A DNA stretch of 64,000 bases, from the NCBI GenBank assembly GCA_910574455.1, contig CAJSYZ010000008.1:682001-746000 (forward strand). Reading direction: 5' to 3'. Position numbers and translations under genes: made by a program. Origin of the DNA: Trichaptum fuscoviolaceum. Its lineage: Eukaryota > Basidiomycota > Agaricomycetes > Hymenochaetales > Trichaptaceae. This document shows positions 1 to 9,506 of this stretch, one piece after another. Position 1 is the first letter of the stretch; every line of letters begins with the position of its first letter. The notes beneath the pieces are model-generated. The model was given only the letters and a program-made list of their open reading frames with translations, was not told where the DNA came from and did no database searches.

Positions 1-778
1 CTTGTAAGTGTATTTGTTTTATGCATATATACCGTAACATAAAGTTCAATATTTTAGACTTTTTGATTGTTTCCTCTGTAACTCAAGAACTAAATGTCGC
101 GTTCAAAAGTTAAATATATACATTGAAAGGTCTTGATTAGTAGTTTTTGTCGATATAAGTTTCAAAATTTTAAGCAAAGAATTGACGGAGTTATTGATGT
201 CCGAATTGGAGTCTCGTTGAGACAGTTCCGTGACATTCCGATAATTTGGACAAAATCATAATATATACATTTCCGCTTCAAATCACTTCGGATTTTTTGC
301 AATGGGAAGGGAGCTATATGTACTTTGTACCAAGAAGGTCTGCTACCTTACTGTCGAAAATTGTGTGGCCTTGGATGTTCGCGGCAACTTGCCAAAGGTC
401 TTGGACAGTCTCACGATCTTCTCTAGTGTATAGTACACGAACATCGGCAAAGCCGAACATCGCAGTTATTTGCAGATATTCACAGATATTCTGCAGATGT
501 TCTGCAGATGTTCTTCTCATAGAATATAGCATTTAGCTACCATTTTTAATGTTCTTGTTAGTGTATTTATTTTGTGCATATATACTACATATTTTGTACC
601 ATGTTACCCGAAGATCGTGTGGCTTCGGATGTTCACGAAGGTCTTGCGAACATCGGCAACTTGAATGCCGAACATCGTGAATGCGTTGGGATTCTACCGA
701 AGTCTCACGAACTTCTTTGGGTAAATAGGGGGACGAACATCGGGAGCTTTCATATGGTTAGGTCTATTCTTTTGCAAA
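1..778. other. Non-coding AT-rich stretch with degenerate internal duplication
   Basis: I see no credible gene. The beginning of the window (bases 1-31) is repeated with changes at about 552-583, and the block near 321-400 (containing TTTGTACC and TGTGGCCTTGGATGTTCGCG) is echoed near 594-640. The stretch is therefore an old, diverged tandem duplication. Short CAGATATTC/CAGATGTTC repeats occur at 471-515. The motif CGAACATCG recurs several times between 437 and 740. Confidence 0.5.
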
Positions 779-2028
779 ATTCCCGCGAACCGTAGGGTTC
801 GCTTGGGTACCTTAGAAAAACGCAACTGTGTCGATTCTCTGCGAAAACTGATCCGGTCACGTGAATTGCCTTTATGGGTAATTAACCCTTTCCGGCAGGA
901 GATCCAGTCATGTGATGCACTACCTTTCACAGCAGGTTGTTTCCACGCGACTTTGACTGCAATCCTGCTGTTGCAACGGCGATCCACCCTTCGCAGGTCA
1001 ATGGCGTGCTGCCCTGCAGTACCTTTGCAATGAACAACAGCAGCCCCAGCATCTCCGTGTCTACACCCTGCGGCGGTGCGAATCCGACTTTGTCTGTGAG
1101 GACATCATCCAGCACTGGTAACCGGGTAGCGAGCGAGCACGACTGTAGTCTGTCGCAGGTGCAGGGAGCATTGTACATAGCTACCAGAAACACGGGGCGG
1201 ACTGTTCAAGCACAGTTGCAAGGAATGATAGCGGGTCGTAGGCGGCGGGACTGGGAATGATGGTGTCTTTGCAAATGTCACTGAAAAATTAAGCCTCCTC
1301 AGGCCCATAGTGGAAGGTGCGCCTATTTTACTGCATTAACATATTGCTTCTTTACTTTGTATTCTAACGGGACTGTTTCGGCTACTTTTGCTTTCGATAC
1401 TCAATAGAAGACGGTGTCTGTGTTGTACCGTAGGACACACAGAAGGATGCACCATTATCGTATGCCGCTGCTCAGGCGGATGATGTCCCGCCGTACTCGG
1501 AGACGTCAGTCCATGCGCCTTCGTCCTTATCTCCGGGAATGACGCTTTCAGGCGAGCTCGCGATTGATGGTCTCACAACGGGCACGCTCTTCTCGTTTGC
1601 TTGGAACATGCTCGTTTCTGTTTCCGGGCTTTCTGCTTACTTACCTCCTTCATACTACACATGCGGCGAAGCTCCGTTTGACACTGGTTCAATACGGGTT
1701 TGCGTTGAGGACGAGCAAGGATGACGAAGGCATAGGCGCAAATGGTGAAGAGAGCATGTGGGGCAGCTGGGGAAATCCTGAAGACACTGTACCTCCACCG
1801 ACACTGACGTTTGATACAGCTGCAGGTGCTGAAAGTTGGGCAGCTACTCACAATGGGACTGTTCCTGTAGCAGATGCTTCTGCGGCAGAAGAGTATGGTG
1901 TATATTACTTCTCAGGCTGTGCTGTATGTGTGCTTAAAAATATAATTTTTCTTCCTCTCTCTTGCTCTAACCGCATTCCGGGTAGCGGGCTTTGCTGTGA
2001 GTTAGCTCACAGCCCTAACTGCTTGTTC
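779..2028 (+). repeat. BSD2-fragment repeat unit, copy A
   Basis: First of four copies of a ~1.25 kb unit. It begins at ATTCCCGCGAACC, where a small hairpin forms (GCGAACC/GGTTCGC), and ends at ...CCCTAACTGCTTGTTC, just after a second hairpin (CTGTGAG/CTCACAG). Copy B follows directly, 32 bp later. The 13-mer TTCTTTTGCAAAA flanks this copy on both sides (767-779 and 2026-2038). No terminal inverted repeats are visible. Confidence 0.85.
1235..1915 (+). pseudogene. Decayed BSD2/NDFIP-family gene fragment (copy A)
   Basis: Reading across frames, the remnants match the fungal Bsd2 (DUF2370/Ndfip) order. First comes a VVGGGTGNDGVFANV block (1235), then a PPxY-like stretch DAPLSYAAAQADDVPPYSE (about 1455-1505), then the first membrane segment FSFAWNMLVSVS, then GFLLTYLLHTTHAAK and LTLVQYGFALR. 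Bsd2 proteins are membrane adaptors that recruit Rsp5/Nedd4 ubiquitin ligases through PPxY motifs. This copy has an in-frame TAG before the PY region, a frameshift with a small deletion after the first membrane segment, and no third membrane segment. It cannot make a working protein. Confidence 0.75.
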
Positions 2029-2060
2029 TTTTGCAAAAAGAACTACCCCTAAGAGGCCCT

Positions 2061-3286
2061 ATTCCCGCGAACCGTAGGGTTCGCTTGGGTACCTTAGAAA
2101 AACGCAACTGTCCGGATTCTCTGCGAAAACTGATCCAGTCACGTGAAACTTCCTTTATGGGTAATTAACCCTTTCCGGCAGGAGATCTAGTCATGTGACA
2201 TGCTACCTTTCACAGCAGGTTGTTTCCACGCGACTTTGACTGCAATCTGTTGCAACGGCGATCCACCCTTCGCAGGTCAATGGTGTGCTGCCCTGCAGTA
2301 CCTTTGCAATGAACAACAGCAGCCCCAGCATCTCCGTGTCTACACCCTGCGGCGGTGCGAATCCGACTTTGTCTGTGAGGACATCATCCAGCACTGGTAA
2401 CCGGGTAGCGAGCGAGCACGACTGTAGTCTATCGCAGGTGCAGGGAGCATTGTACATAGCTACCAGAAACACGGGGCGGACTGTTCAAGCACAGTTGCAA
2501 GGAATGATGGCGGGTCGTAGGCGGCGGGACTGGGAATGATGGTGTCTTAGCGGATGTCAGTGCGAAACCGAGCCTCCTCAGGCCCATAGTGGAAGCGCCT
2601 ATTCTACTGCATTAACATATTGCTTCTTTACCTTGTATTCTAACGGGACTGTTTCGGCTACTTTTGCTTTTGATACTCAACAGAAGACAGTGTCCGTGTT
2701 GTACCGGAGGACACACAGAATGATGCACCATTATCGTATGCCGCTGCTCAGGCGGATGATGTCCCGCCGTACTTGGAGACGTCAGTCCATGCGCCTTCGT
2801 CCTTATCTCCGGGAATGACACTTTCAGGTGAGCTCGCGATTGATGGTCTCACAACGGGCACGCTCTTCTTGTTTGCCTGCTTACTTACCTCCTGCATACT
2901 ACACATGCGGCGAAGCTCCGTGCTCGGGCTGGTCTTGGCTTGACACTGGTTCAATATGGGTTTGCGTTGAGGACGAGCAAGGATGACGAAGGCATAGGCG
3001 CAAATGGTGAAGAGAGCATGTGGGGCGGCTGGGGAAATCCTGAAGACACTGTACCTCCACCGACACTGACGTTTGATACAGCTGCAGCTGCTGAAAGTTG
3101 GGCAGCTACTCACAATGGGACTGTTCCTGTAGCGGATGCTTCTGCGGCAGAAGAGTATGGTGTATATTACTTCTGTGCTGTATGTGTGCTTAAAAATATA
3201 ATTTTTTCTTCCTCTCTCTTGCTCTAACCGCATTCCCGGGTAGCGGGCTTTGCTGTGAGTTAGCTCACAGCCCTAACTGCTTGTTC
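2061..3286 (+). repeat. BSD2-fragment repeat unit, copy B
   Basis: Direct-orientation copy lying 32 bp after copy A and very similar to it along its length. The two differ by small indels and point changes. It has the same start (ATTCCCGCGAACC hairpin) and the same end (CTGTGAG/CTCACAG hairpin, then CCCTAACTGCTTGTTC). Downstream the sequence diverges at once, which marks the unit's right edge. Confidence 0.85.
2514..3174 (+). pseudogene. Decayed BSD2/NDFIP-family gene fragment (copy B)
   Basis: Same remnants as in copy A. The TAG seen before the PY region of copy A is here GAG (PEDTQNDAPLSYAAAQADD), so this copy is less damaged at that point. A deletion then removes most of the first membrane segment: FLFAC runs straight into LLTSCILH in the wrong frame. 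The LTLVQYGFALR and GWGNPEDTVPPPTLTFDTA blocks are present in the original frame. The C-terminal membrane segment expected in Bsd2 proteins is missing. Confidence 0.75.
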
Positions 3287-3599
3287 AGTAATACAGTGTA
3301 CTTAGATAACAGGCCGAGCTTCGCCGGCAGATCCCATACTCCCTCTTCTCGCAACTGCAAGGACGGGGGCCAGAAAGCCGATATCGAGATGACGCTGGGA
3401 TTGCTGCCCGCCCTGGCCTCGCCTTCGCGTCTCCCGGAGACGCCTGCGGCGTTCGACATGAATGACTACATCAACGCCTCGCCCAGCCCGGCCGTCTAAG
3501 CTGTTGTACGCTCCTTGTCCACCGCGTGTTTCCCCTCGCTGTCATTCTCCTCGCTCGCTTCCTCAGAAACGCAGTTGCAGTCGTACACACCCCATGCAA

Positions 3600-3810
3600 T
3601 GCATCTTCCTCACAGCCAACTTCCTCACAGACTCAGACTCAGTCCCAGCAGCCCTCGTCATCACAGAGCACGCTGTTTTCGCAGTCACAGTCGCGCACCT
3701 CGGGACACCAGGTCTCTTCTGCACATAGGGCGTGGTGGCCGTGGCATCGTAGACGCGGCGAAGTTGGACAGGGGCATGGGGGCGGGGCGCAGGTTGTTTG
3801 AGAACAAGGT
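3600..3810 (+). repeat. Gln/Ser-rich duplicated segment, copy 1
   Basis: Encodes a SQTQTQSQQPSSSQST-type run, followed about 120 bases later by CGGGGCGCAGG.TGTTTGAGAAC. The same layout recurs at 6180-6370. Both copies read in the plus direction, so this is a direct duplication about 2.6 kb apart, now diverged by indels. Confidence 0.5.
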
Positions 3811-4629
3811 TGGTGCAATCACTGTACTAAGTACATACACGGAGCTGAACTCATTCCACAATAGTCCAACAACTGGCGAAGATTGACTTAGACGATGCTG
3901 GGAGATTACTACTATAATGCTGTTTCGTTCAAGTTGACATAGTTGAGGTGAAGTGAAATTCAGACATCGATCTACAACTCGGCTGCCATTGGTGCACGTA
4001 CCGCGTATTCTCACATGTCTCTTCGCCAATGCCAGACAGCACCAAGTCTTCTTCTGTGCACCAACACCCACCAACTGTCCTTTCCCCCGCTAGTATATAT
4101 CAGCCTAATTCTGGCACATGGGATCAACAAGAAATACATGTATTTTCCCCGACTTGTATTGCTTCAAATCACAGACAGCAAACTCGCGAAAGAGTGTTTC
4201 TTCGCAACTTGGTTCTTCAAGTCAATCCCTTTCTCGTCCTCCTCGCGCAAGAACCTGATGGCTCGACAGTTTGAAGATACAGCATATTCTCTGCATGGTC
4301 TATGGAGCGATATGAAAGAATGTTATGTTGACCTCGAGCCAGTGAGGGAGAGTGAAGTTGGTCGTGAACACACCACCTGATTTAGCACTGCGGTTCGTAG
4401 CTTCCCTCCATTCCCCATAATCTGCACTAAAAGACTATCATACTGCAGTCACATGTAAGAGAATTTTCTGATCCAACATCTACACCTAGATTCTACCTTG
4501 AAGAAATTTTGACTTAACACAGCTCTTGCAACAATGGGAATTCTTGGCCTGCTCGGGGATTCGGATTTGAAAGCACGCACGTCAAAATGGTTAGGATAAA
4601 TGCATATATTCCTGAATATCCCTCGGCCA

Positions 4630-5010
4630 TTGAAAGGAGGATGTGGATAAAAGCCTGCGCCACGTTCCGCCGGATAACCAGCTCCCGAATTTGCCCGTCT
4701 GGGTCTTGGTGGTTGCAGGAGGACGGCCTTGGTTGCCCCAAGACCGCCACTAAACCATCCAGGCAGCGAATGTCGGACTCGCTGCCATCGCCATCCAGGG
4801 TGCACTTTTCATTACGCTATCGATACATCGAAGTGTACGCCTTGCCCATGGAAAGGAGGAGATGTACACCTGCGCCAAAGTTGGAGGATAATCGACACCC
4901 AAAGGAGTTGCTGGCGCAGGAGGACGGCGTTGGTTTCCCCGCAGCCGTCATTTAACAATCCCGACAGCAAGAGTTGGACTTATTGTCACCGCCACCCAGG
5001 GAGAACGATG
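4630..5010 (+). repeat. Two diverged ~180-bp tandem repeats
   Basis: The block at about 4632-4810 (ATGGAAAGGAGGATGT..., GCAGGAGGACGGCCTTGG..., CATCGCCATCCAGGG) is repeated at about 4848-5003 (ATGGAAAGGAGGAGATGT..., GCAGGAGGACGGCGTTGG..., CACCGCCACCCAGGG). A further short GGTTTTGCGCGGG tandem repeat lies at about 5335-5390. No coding function is evident. Confidence 0.55.
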
Positions 5011-6179
5011 CAGGAAATGGGAAGATGATGGGCGCCTCTCGCGCAACACAATCTTGAAAAACACTAAGTCATAATCCGGAAACACACGTAACTTGAGGCA
5101 CATATCTCCACGAAAAGTGGCAGGCACCGGAGTGTGACTAGCACAACCCGTCAGCCTTACCTCCCTCGCACCGCCGTGGCGCAGAGGAACACCTGTCTGA
5201 ACGACCGGAGCGAGTACAGTATGTTGCTATACTGCCATGGGCCGAAGGTGTCATGCGTATATAAACGAACGGGAAGGGCACACCAAGTGGCAACACTCGC
5301 GGTCATGACCGACTGACGCTCCCACCGCAAATGCGGCAGGGTTTTGCGCGGGTTTTGCGCGGGGAGGCAGGGTTTTGCGCGGGGAGTCGGTGGTTCCTCC
5401 CTCACGAGCTGCGGGTATCGGAGGGCCCTTGGTGTATGTGGACGGAGTGTGCTCACTTTGATGAAGGGCTTTTGGACCACGTGTGCCCCGTCGACCAGTT
5501 GCGTTTGGCTTACATCCCACGTCCGAGCCGCACCAGGACGTGAGTCCAAAGAGGAAGACGCGATGGCACCATACCATCCCTAAGAGCGGCGAGGGCAAGA
5601 GGGCCATCGACATCTTGGACTGTGGACTGCTAGCCATCCGTAGTGGAAACCCAGTTGAAGAATCAGCGCGACATGGCTGAGAACAATTGTCGAGTATCGG
5701 TGGTGGTGGCGGTTGCTGGTCAAGATGTGTTGGGGTGAAGACGTACCTGGGTCCTTCTTTTATGCCTTTCGAGAGGTGGCTGGGCTAGTCTCGTAACCAG
5801 ACCAGGCTACTTATATGGGTCGCTTTGCTCGGAAGTAACAAGCTCGGCTTGCCTTATAAAATAGTGGCCTGGCCTGGTCACGAGGCTAGGCTGGCCAGTA
5901 GGTCACGTTTCGGGTGTCTCGAATCGTTCTCGTCGTGGTTGAGACCAAAATGAGTAACGCAACACGCCGCCTATCCACTTGCCACCTACCTACTATGCAC
6001 CCTGAGGCTCGCCATCAGAAATTCTTGACGCGACCCCCATTCCTTGGTCCTCTTTGAATCTTCGACTCGCACCGTATCATGATTGCCTCCGTGTTCTTGC
6101 TCTCAAAGAAATCAATGTTATTGATTAAGCAACCAATCTGAAATGCAGCTCAAGGCGGTTTCGCTAAGCCATTATATGA

Positions 6180-6412
6180 CATATTCCCAGTCCCAGTCCC
6201 ATTTGTCTTCGTCCTCGCAGAGCACTCTGGTCTCGCAGCCGCAGACGCAAACGCACCTCAGGACCCCGGGCCGTTTCCGTTTCCGTACATCGGGTAGTAG
6301 ACGCGTCGGTGATGGTATGGGTTTGGGTATCCGTCGGGGCGGGGCGCAGGCTGTTTGAGAACGCAGCGATGTCGAGCGTCGGTATCGGTATCGGCATCGG
6401 CATCGGTGTCGG
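6180..6412 (+). repeat. Gln/Ser-rich duplicated segment, copy 2, plus TCGGTA/CATCGG microsatellite
   Basis: Diverged copy of 3600-3810 (CCCAGTCCCAGTCCC..., then CGGGGCGGGGCGCAGGCTGTTTGAGAAC). It runs into a hexamer-based microsatellite at about 6376-6412 (TCGGTA, TCGGCA and TCGGTG units). Confidence 0.5.
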
Positions 6413-7012
6413 TGGGAAGCGGGATCGCACACACGGCTCTTATTCCCTGGGGAGATGAGCTTTGAGGACATTGAAATCTGAAATCTGGTATAACTGAAAT
6501 AACTGAAAAAGTGAATATGAACATCGAACGCTGAACGCCGTACACCGGTGACCGTACTGGTGCAGCTAAACACCCAATATCATGGAACTATCTATTTCTA
6601 TCGTATTATATGCAAAATACACAGACACACAGATATACAGACACATACTACCTATGTATACACGTTACTGGTTCATGCACACTACTCTACCGGTAGCGAA
6701 ACTCTTCAATTGTATCAGATTCACCACCTTAGTCCTGGTTCTGGCACTGGCCACAGACCAGATGAACAAATCGAAAATTGAAGCCGGGACAAAAAATCGC
6801 AATACATCCTGCCATATCTTCATTTATCTACACACCGTTCGTCGTTCGTCAATAATCTTATAAGCAACCATATTGCATGCCACTTTGATCACGACCCGGG
6901 CCTTGATTCCGAACATTCATTTCCTACCGTATGTAGTAGCGTGACTATCTCTGCACTGGCACTAACGGCTGGCTTGCGAGTCTAAGCGTGACTACTGGCA
7001 ACTCATTTATTC

Positions 7013-8306
7013 AACAAGCAGTTAAAGGCTGTGAGCTAACTCACAGCAAAGCCCGCTACCCGGGAATGCGGTTAGAGCAAGAGTGGGAGGAAGAAAAATC
7101 ATATTTTTAAGCACTCATATACTGTAGTACAGAAGTACTGTTATACACCATACTCTTACTGCCGCAGTCGCAACTGTCATAGGAACAGTTCCATTGTGAG
7201 TAGCTGCCCAATTTTCAGCAGCTGCAGCTGTATCAAACGTCGGCGCCGGTAAAGGTACAGTGTCCTCAGGATTTCCCCACTACATCCATTCTTCACCATT
7301 TGTGCCTATGCCTTCGTCATCCTTGCCCGTCCTCAACGCAAAACCCGTATTGAACCAGCGTCAAGCCAAGACCAGCATGAGCACCGAGCTTTGCCGCATG
7401 TGTAGTATGCAGGAGGTAAGTAAGGAGAAAGCCCATGAATCTGAAGAAAATAGAAATGTGCATGTTCCAAGCAAATGAGAAGAGCATGCCCGTTGCAAGA
7501 CCATCAATCGGGAGCTCGCCTGGAAAGCCTCATTCCCGGAGATAAGGACAAATGCGCATGGACTGTCGTCTCGCAGTACGGCAGGACAGCATCCGCCTGA
7601 ACAGCGGCATACGATGGTCGTGCATCCTTCTGTGTGTCCTCCGGCATAACATGGACGCCGTCTTCTAAAGAAGCAATCAGTTAATGCAGCAAAATAGGCG
7701 CACCTTCCACTATGGGCCCAGGGGGACTCGATTTTGCAGTGACATTCGCAAGGACACCATCATTCCCAATACCGCCGCCAACGACCCGCCTTCGTTCCTT
7801 GCGCCAACTTCCAATTAAGCGAACTGCAATACGGCCAGGGAGGACGCGGCGTGCCCGCTTGAAGCCCGTGACATGCACCCATGCGCCGTGATTCGACCTT
7901 GGACAACCAGTCGGGATTGACTGTGCTTGAGCAGTTTGCCCCGTATTTCCGGCAGCTACAGTGCTCCCTGCACCTGATACAATTGCGCTTGGTGTCCGCT
8001 TGTTTCTGGTGCTGGATGTCCTCACAGACAAAGTTGCTGTTGCTCACAGTGTTGGAACCGGAGGGCAGCTTGCCATTGACCTACGAAGGGTGGATCGTCG
8101 AACATTGGCGACGAAAGCAAGATAGCAATGAAAGTTGCGTGGAAACAACCTGCTGTGAAAGGTAGCCATCACATGACTGGATCTCCTGCCTAAAAGGGTT
8201 AATTACCCATAAAGGCAATTCACGTGACCGGATCAGTTTTCGCAGAGAATCGACACAGTTGCGTTTTCCTAAGGTACCCAAGCGAACCCTACGGGGTCGC
8301 GGGAAT
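7013..8306 (-). repeat. BSD2-fragment repeat unit, copy C (inverted)
   Basis: Inverted copy of the 779-2028 unit. Its hairpin end (CTGTGAGCTAACTCACAG) lies at 7027-7048 and its ATTCCCGCG end at about 8306. A few bases beyond that end, a 7-bp direct repeat and the KDZ element's inverted repeat begin. Copy C is slightly longer than the others (about 1.29 kb) and carries additional substitutions. Confidence 0.85.
7150..7860 (-). pseudogene. Decayed BSD2/NDFIP-family gene fragment (copy C)
   Basis: On the minus strand this copy keeps the longest upstream part. RARRVLPGRIAVRLIGSWR leads into RRVVGGGIGNDGVLANVTAK and IVEGAPILLH, as expected for the region before the PPxY motifs of Bsd2 proteins. 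Later blocks (the membrane segments, LQYGF-like) are interrupted by frameshifts and small deletions. It is not functional, but it is useful for tracing which part of the ancestral gene the unit contains. Confidence 0.7.
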
Positions 8307-8319
8307 TACCCACAAGCAG

Positions 8320-8477
8320 CACCTGGGCAACCCTAGGAATCAAGCACAAGTGCTCGTGCAACACCGCGTCGTGGGCGAGCACATGTGCTTGAGGAGCGGC
8401 CGTGCGTATGTGTTTGAAGACCTGTGTGAATATCTCGAGACCTTTTGAGGATCTCGAGATATTCACACAGGTAAGGG
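8320..8477 (+). repeat. Left terminal inverted repeat of the KDZ element
   Basis: About 158 bp, matching the reverse complement of 22884-23044 with scattered substitutions and small length differences. It contains nested palindromic pieces: CAAGTGCTCGTGC, GAGCACATGTGCTT, and a 51-bp palindrome at 8421-8471 whose 20-bp arms (CCTGTGTGAATATCTCGAGA and its complement) match perfectly. Confidence 0.85.
8421..8471. repeat. Perfect 20-bp-arm palindrome in the left terminal repeat
   Basis: Arms 8421-8440 and 8452-8471 are exact reverse complements around an 11-base loop that itself contains CCT....AGG. The right terminal repeat has the same structure at about 22893-22943 with one mismatched base. 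Such a structure could form a cruciform or be a transposase binding site; that role is inference. Confidence 0.9.
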
Positions 8478-8817
8478 ACCAGGGTCCTAGGGTCACCGGT
8501 AACAGTGTCTTACCGGTGATCCGATAGCCCGTTCCTCCTCGCGCGCGCGTCGCTCTATCCCGCCCGCTGTCCCGCCCCTCTGAGTGCCGCCATCGCATAT
8601 CTTGCTGCGCAGGCCTTCAAATAATATGATTTTGGTACCTACGGAATCCATTTTTATTGCTCTTTCACTGTGTACCCTTAGAAATAGCATTATAATATAC
8701 TATCTTTTAGCTTTTCACTCTGACTTATAGTTGAGGCACACAGTTACTATTGACTCAAAGCAATGAGTTCTATTAAGTTGTAGCTATCTACGCTATAAAA
8801 TTAACTACGAAATCAAG
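8478..8817. other. Subterminal non-coding region of the KDZ element
   Basis: GC-rich at first, with a small CACCGGTAA...TTACCGGTG inverted repeat at about 8493-8519. The same style of GC-rich sequence follows the right terminal repeat near 22740-22880. It then becomes AT-rich up to the stop codon of the neighbouring cargo gene, for which it is probably the 3' region. Confidence 0.5.
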
Positions 8818-9183
8818 TTACCATAATAATGAGCCAGTAAAATTAGAGGGCCCAGGTTCGCTGGAGCTAGGAAATAATAAAGGAAATTTAGGAAGACCAT
8901 ACTCATCGAAGTCAGCAAAAATGTCTGACCCGCTAGGAAGCAGGTCCGAAAGGCTTTCGCCATCTCTAGTGGGGCCACTTGCAGTAGACCCGTGCATTTC
9001 GATCGAATTATTAAAAGTGCCATAAAGGGCGGGAGAACCAGACGGCGTTGTGAGTAAACCGTTCGAGACAATGGCATTTGTTGGTGCCAATGTCGAAGAG
9101 GATGGGAACTGTGAACCAAAAAGCGAGAGAGAACCAGACGGCGTCGTGCGTGAGGCAGGCGGAGTAATAATGCCGTTTGTACT

Positions 9184-9441
9184 TGTTGAGGTGTATTATG
9201 CAGTTTCCTATTTCAGCTCATGTTTATGTAATCGTTTTGTATCAGACTGTTTCTCGCCCTTTTATTCGTCTCGAAACATGTCTGCCACCTCAGTTCTTTC
9301 TTACACGAACTGAGGTGAGTACCATTATTGTTCACATATTATTCTCTTATTGATTGTAGAGTAGCTTGATATTTTAGGTACATACTCTACAATACGAGTT
9401 CTTTCTTACACGAACTGAGCTTGATATTTTAGAACTCAGCA
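9184..9441 (+). repeat. copia 5' LTR
   Basis: 258 bp, TG...CA ended. It contains an internal short duplication (GAGTTCTTTCTTACACGAACTGAG-like blocks near 9293-9312 and 9399-9418) and probably the promoter for the element. It matches the 3' LTR except at one base. Confidence 0.97.
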
Positions 9442-9455
9442 GGTTATGAGCCTTG
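9442..9455 (+). promoter_or_regulatory. copia primer-binding site
   Basis: The bases right after the 5' LTR, GGTTATGAGCC, are complementary to the anticodon arm of initiator tRNA-Met (GGCTCATAACC, anticodon CAU) rather than to a tRNA 3' end. This is the half-tRNA priming mode known from Drosophila copia and several fungal copia elements. Assignment rests on that match only. Confidence 0.75.
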
Positions 9456-9506
9456 CGGTCGCATAGCTCCCTGCCACTCTAGAAATTAAACCGTAATTAA
9501 GAATTC

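Larger units (their letters stand above)
3287..7012. other. Repeat-rich region without a convincing intact gene
   Basis: Many short open frames exist on both strands, but none shows a recognisable domain or a consistent exon chain. A fragment at 3325-3499 ends in DMNDYINASPSPAV and looks like the tail of a once-real protein. It is cut on the left by repeat copy B. Two Gln/Ser-rich stretches (about 3600-3810 and 6180-6385) are copies of each other, and two ~180-bp blocks near 4630-5010 are diverged tandem repeats. I read this as a graveyard of duplicated gene fragments between the direct and inverted BSD2 units. Confidence 0.45.

Noticed and set aside
1105..1308. Minus-strand open frames opposite the BSD2 repeat units (for example at 927-1193 and 2203-2472), identical between copies
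   Set aside because: They are conserved only because the repeat units are recent copies. The plus-strand BSD2 remnant explains the sequence, and no domain is seen in the minus frames.
5251..5637. Overlapping open frames of 70-130 codons on both strands
   Set aside because: GC-rich stretch in which several frames are open by chance; no family match, no splice chain.
6376..6412. Possible CRISPR-like or telomere-like array
   Set aside because: Simple hexamer microsatellite without spacers, not TTAGGG; the genome is eukaryotic.
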